A DNA stretch of 8,449 nucleotides from NCBI GenBank assembly GCA_023266955.1, contig JAHFOH010000037.1, positions 2,445-10,893 of the forward strand, in the 5' to 3' direction. A program made the translations under genes and the position numbers. The notes under the pieces are model-generated. The model worked only from the letters and a program-made list of their open reading frames with translations, ran no database searches and was not told where the DNA came from. Positions 6,066 through 8,449 of this stretch are shown here, in pieces (position 1 is the stretch's first letter; each line of letters begins with the position of its first letter). This DNA comes from Nitrososphaerota archaeon. Lineage in GTDB: Archaea > Thermoproteota > Nitrososphaeria > Nitrososphaerales > JAHFOH01.

Positions 6066-6938
6066 GTGAATGAAGGTCCGCGCGAGATTATAATGGCTAG
6101 ATTCCTGAGAGAGTTGCTCAAAGGAGTCCTTTCTGATCGCGAGCTTTCGCTTGTCGTAGCATCATTCGACATAATCGGCGATATAGCAATAGTGAAACTC
6201 CCTGATGAGTTGTTGCCGAAGAAACATCTGATCGGCAGAGCACTCATCGATGAATTAAAACAAGTCAGGACAGTTTTGAGACAAGTTTCAGGTTTCTCTG
6301 GAGAATTCAGAACTCGAGAACTTGAATATCTCGCGGGGGAAAAGAAGTTTGAAGTTTTGTATAAGGAAAGAGGTTGTGAGTTCCACGTTGACTTGGCAGC
6401 TACCTACTTCTCTCCCAGATTGGGTCATGAGAGGAGTAGAATTGCTGATCTGGTCGAACCCGGTGAGACCGTGGTAAATCTCTTCGGGGGGGTAGGAACC
6501 TTCGCAATGCTGATCGCGAAAAAGCAGCCGAACTGCAGGGTCTATACCATTGATCTCAACCCTCGAGCCCATCAGCTAGCAATTGAAAACACATTTCGCA
6601 ATAAGGTGGCTGACAGGGTGGTGCCAGTCTACGGTGACTCGAGAGAAATAGCTCGAAAATATTTGGCTGGAACTGCGGACCGTGTCCTTATGCCTCTTCC
6701 AGACAGGGCAAAAGAGTTTGTAGAGACAGCCGTCACCGCCATTAAACAAAGAGGCGGAATTATCCACTACTACACCCTAATCAGAACTGTGCGTGGAAAG
6801 GATCCGCTCGCTCTCGCCGCGAAGGAGCTCAGCAACAGGCTCAAGGTTCCGCATCATGTAGAAATGGCGAAGGTGGTGACGGAAGCTGGGCCGAGGGTGC
6901 TGGAGGTTGTTCAGGATGTTAGATTGCTTGGACGCTGA
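6066..6938 (+). CDS. Trm5/Taw-family class I SAM-dependent tRNA (guanine-37) methyltransferase
   Basis: Members of this family methylate guanine 37 of tRNA (m1G37) or act in wyosine synthesis at the same position. The protein has 290 residues from a GTG at 6066; an ATG at 6093 (codon 10) is an equally good start, and neither has a clear ribosome binding site. Residues 28-60 form the D2 start (SFDIIGDIAIVKLP). RELEYLAGE and YKERGCEFHVD follow, then the catalytic helix region YFSPRLGHERSRI with the family's Glu (Glu122). The SAM site is VVNLFGGVGTF (136-146), with acidic YTIDLNP (160-166) binding ribose. The catalytic loop reads MPLPDRA (209-215), where Trm5 proteins usually have NLP; Pro replaces the Asn. 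The roughly 70-residue D1 domain of Trm5b-type enzymes is absent. Whether this is the m1G37 enzyme, a Taw22-like bifunctional enzyme or Taw2 cannot be settled here, so I leave the symbol empty. Confidence 0.87.
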   Translation: MNEGPREIIMARFLRELLKGVLSDRELSLVVASFDIIGDIAIVKLPDELLPKKHLIGRALIDELKQVRTVLRQVSGFSGEFRTRELEYLAGEKKFEVLYKERGCEFHVDLAATYFSPRLGHERSRIADLVEPGETVVNLFGGVGTFAMLIAKKQPNCRVYTIDLNPRAHQLAIENTFRNKVADRVVPVYGDSREIARKYLAGTADRVLMPLPDRAKEFVETAVTAIKQRGGIIHYYTLIRTVRGKDPLALAAKELSNRLKVPHHVEMAKVVTEAGPRVLEVVQDVRLLGR

Positions 6939-6972
6939 CGAAGGAGGCTCGAAAGGAAAACGGGATCGGTTG

Positions 6973-7557
6973 CTAGAATAATTTGTTCTGCATTAGTACA
7001 CGGCGAATCTCCAGATAGGTTTCACGTCTATTTGGGTGCGAGGCCACAATAGTGTAGTTCTGCTGGTCGAGGGCTCTGTGGAATTCTTCGATGAATTCAT
7101 AGTACTTTTCGAAGAAGTAGCTGCTCTCATTTCTATCTCGAGCCCGTTTCCTTGCCTGCCTGCGTCTAATTTCGCTTGATTCAGCGTGGAGTAGTATGTA
7201 GTGATCTGGCACCAAAGCCGAGTCCTCCATAATATTGCTCACAAAAGTGTAGATGGCCGGGAAGGCGGTGCTCAGTCCAAGAGTTTGTCTGATTTTGAAA
7301 TACGCAAGATCAGAAAGAAAGTATCCTTCGGCAACAACCTTGCTCTTGGTTCTCAACCTCTTTATCCTAGGTGCGAAAGTCAATACTTGTCCTAAGAGGG
7401 CATAATCCGAATAGGTGTCCGCCCTATCTGCCAATGGTATGTCTGCGGGTAGGGAGTGAGCTGATTCCGTAATTCTCACCCACCCGTCCCGCTCAAGCAT
7501 TTTCGCTAAGGAGGTTTTTCCGGTGCCGGAAAAACCCTCGAGGACAATGAATGCCAA
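6973..7557 (-). CDS. P-loop nucleotide/deoxynucleoside kinase-like protein
   Basis: This 194-residue protein belongs to the thymidylate/adenylate-kinase-like P-loop group. Walker A is GFSGTGKTS at residues 8-16, directly after the first strand FIVLE. AEGYFLSDLAYF (77-87) resembles the acidic-x-Tyr segment that binds the nucleoside in dTMP and deoxynucleoside kinases. The very basic RRRQARKRARDR (131-142) looks like the LID that closes over ATP phosphates. DRADTYSDYALL (44-55) may be the substrate-side helix. The start is a TTG at 7555-7557, the only usual start codon after an in-frame TAA and the right distance from the P-loop; no clear ribosome binding site is visible. It follows the DNA ligase gene on the same strand after 31 bases and converges with the methyltransferase gene. 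The true substrate is unknown; dTMP is one candidate, but the match to canonical Tmk is weak. Confidence 0.72.
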   Translation of the reverse strand: MAFIVLEGFSGTGKTSLAKMLERDGWVRITESAHSLPADIPLADRADTYSDYALLGQVLTFAPRIKRLRTKSKVVAEGYFLSDLAYFKIRQTLGLSTAFPAIYTFVSNIMEDSALVPDHYILLHAESSEIRRRQARKRARDRNESSYFFEKYYEFIEEFHRALDQQNYTIVASHPNRRETYLEIRRVLMQNKLF

Positions 7558-7588
7558 ATGAAATTTCGGCTCGGACTCTCGAAAATCA

Positions 7589-8449
7589 CTATTTTAGCCT
7601 ATCCAGATTGCTCCTGGACACTTGCCCCTCATAGATCTCTGCAACAGTATCGAGAGTGTCAATATCATCTGGTTTCTTATCATCTCTTATCCTCTTGATT
7701 CTTGGGAAACGCAGTGCAAAGCCACTGTCATGTCTACTACTCCTCTGTATGCCGTCAAAAGCGACTTCGAGCACGATTTCGGGCTTTACAATCCGATGGA
7801 ATCCCATATCTCTCAACGTTATTTGCTTCAGACGCTCTGTTAGCTGCAGAATCTCTTTATCTGTAAGACCCGAGTAGGCTTTCCCAACAACCTTGAGGGA
7901 ATCTCCATCTCTTACAGCAAATGTGTAGTCCGAGATGACACCAGCTCTCTTACCGTGACCGTATTCGGCGGCTACAATCACGACATCCAATGTATCCAAT
8001 TCCCTCTTCAGTTTGATCCAATGCTTACCTCTTCTTCCCGGATGATACACGGAGGACGGGTCCTTAACCACTAACCCCTCAAAGCCCAGTCTTTTACTTT
8101 GGTCAAACATTCTGCTAATCTCATCAGCGGTGTGAATGAGTTTAGCTTCTGAGAGAATAATTCTGTCTCCGAATGGAATTGATTCCAGAATTCTTCTTCT
8201 TTCGGACAGAGGTCTGCGTATTAGGGTATTCGTATCGTAATAGAGGAGATCGTAAACGAAATAGACAAGGGGAATATCTCTGATGATCGACAGATCGATT
8301 TGTTTTCTATGCAGTCGCTGTTGCAGAACTTGGAACGGAAGCGGTCTATCCTTCTGGTAAGGTATTATCTCGCCGTCTAACACAAAGTCCGTCGACAAAG
8401 ACTGCATAGCCTCAACCAGTTCAGGGAAGCTTTCCGAAACGTCTTCAAG
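7589..8449 (-). CDS. lig: ATP-dependent DNA ligase, C-terminal part (cut by the window edge)
   Basis: The frame is open to the right edge, so the 5' part, including the adenylated lysine of motif I (KxDG), is missing. The visible 286 residues are about half of a typical archaeal replicative ligase of roughly 580-600. Numbering from the edge, DGE (25-27) is the conserved Asp-Gly-Glu after the lysine motif. Then come motif III YFVYDLLYYD (about 63-72), motif IV FEGLVVKD (123-130), motif V HWIKLKRE (143-150), an OB-fold region beginning DVVIVAAEYGHGKRAG, and motif VI ALRFPRIKRIRDDK (245-258). All visible motifs are intact. An internal ATG at 8405-8407 continues an open frame and is not the real start. 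The enzyme seals nicks in replication and repair. A kinase-like gene follows after 31 bases, probably in the same operon. Confidence 0.95.
   Translation of the reverse strand, partial: LEDVSESFPELVEAMQSLSTDFVLDGEIIPYQKDRPLPFQVLQQRLHRKQIDLSIIRDIPLVYFVYDLLYYDTNTLIRRPLSERRRILESIPFGDRIILSEAKLIHTADEISRMFDQSKRLGFEGLVVKDPSSVYHPGRRGKHWIKLKRELDTLDVVIVAAEYGHGKRAGVISDYTFAVRDGDSLKVVGKAYSGLTDKEILQLTERLKQITLRDMGFHRIVKPEIVLEVAFDGIQRSSRHDSGFALRFPRIKRIRDDKKPDDIDTLDTVAEIYEGQVSRSNLDRLK

Noticed and set aside
1..8449. CRISPR arrays, tRNA genes, insertion sequences or attachment sites
   Set aside because: I saw no regularly spaced repeats, no tRNA-like T-arm sequence (GGTTCRA) in a plausible context, no transposase frame and no long terminal inverted repeats.

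Overview
This 8.4 kb window is archaeal. It encodes a NurA nuclease followed by the start of what is probably HerA, a Cdc48/VCP-type double AAA+ ATPase, SurE, a Trm5/Taw-family tRNA methyltransferase and an archaeal-style ATP-dependent DNA ligase. Several promoters look like TATA boxes about 25-30 bases before the start codon, and TTG or GTG starts are used. The gene set fits the TACK side of the archaea (Nitrososphaeria- or Bathyarchaeia-like), but I cannot fix the lineage from sequence alone.

Layout from left to right. (1) Bases 1-1123, minus strand: nurA, then the first 31 codons of a HerA-like ATPase that leaves through the left edge; this is a DNA-end-resection operon. (2) Bases 1124-1201: a compact divergent promoter with one symmetric TATA box (TTATAA) and two identical 8-base palindromes (TTGCGCAA). 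(3) Bases 1202-2617: three small proteins that I cannot name but that share one architecture, a short N-terminal strand-strand-helix module followed by a winged helix. One is on the plus strand. The other two form a tight minus-strand pair that converges on it, with the two stop codons sharing a CTAG. (4) Bases 2725-4893, minus strand: cdc48. Directly upstream is a decayed Hsp20 small-heat-shock-protein gene whose C-terminal half is intact in sequence but has an in-frame TGA and no start codon. (5) Bases 5202-6938, plus strand: surE, then a Trm5/Taw-family methyltransferase. (6) Bases 6973-8449, minus strand: a P-loop nucleotide-kinase-like gene downstream of the C-terminal half of an ATP-dependent DNA ligase that is cut by the right edge.

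The themes are DNA repair (NurA-HerA, ligase), protein quality control (Cdc48, relic Hsp20), and nucleotide and tRNA metabolism (SurE, kinase, methyltransferase). The least explained part is the trio of winged-helix proteins between the repair operon and cdc48, together with the palindromes in the promoter one of them shares with nurA. I see no tRNA, rRNA, CRISPR array or insertion sequence.
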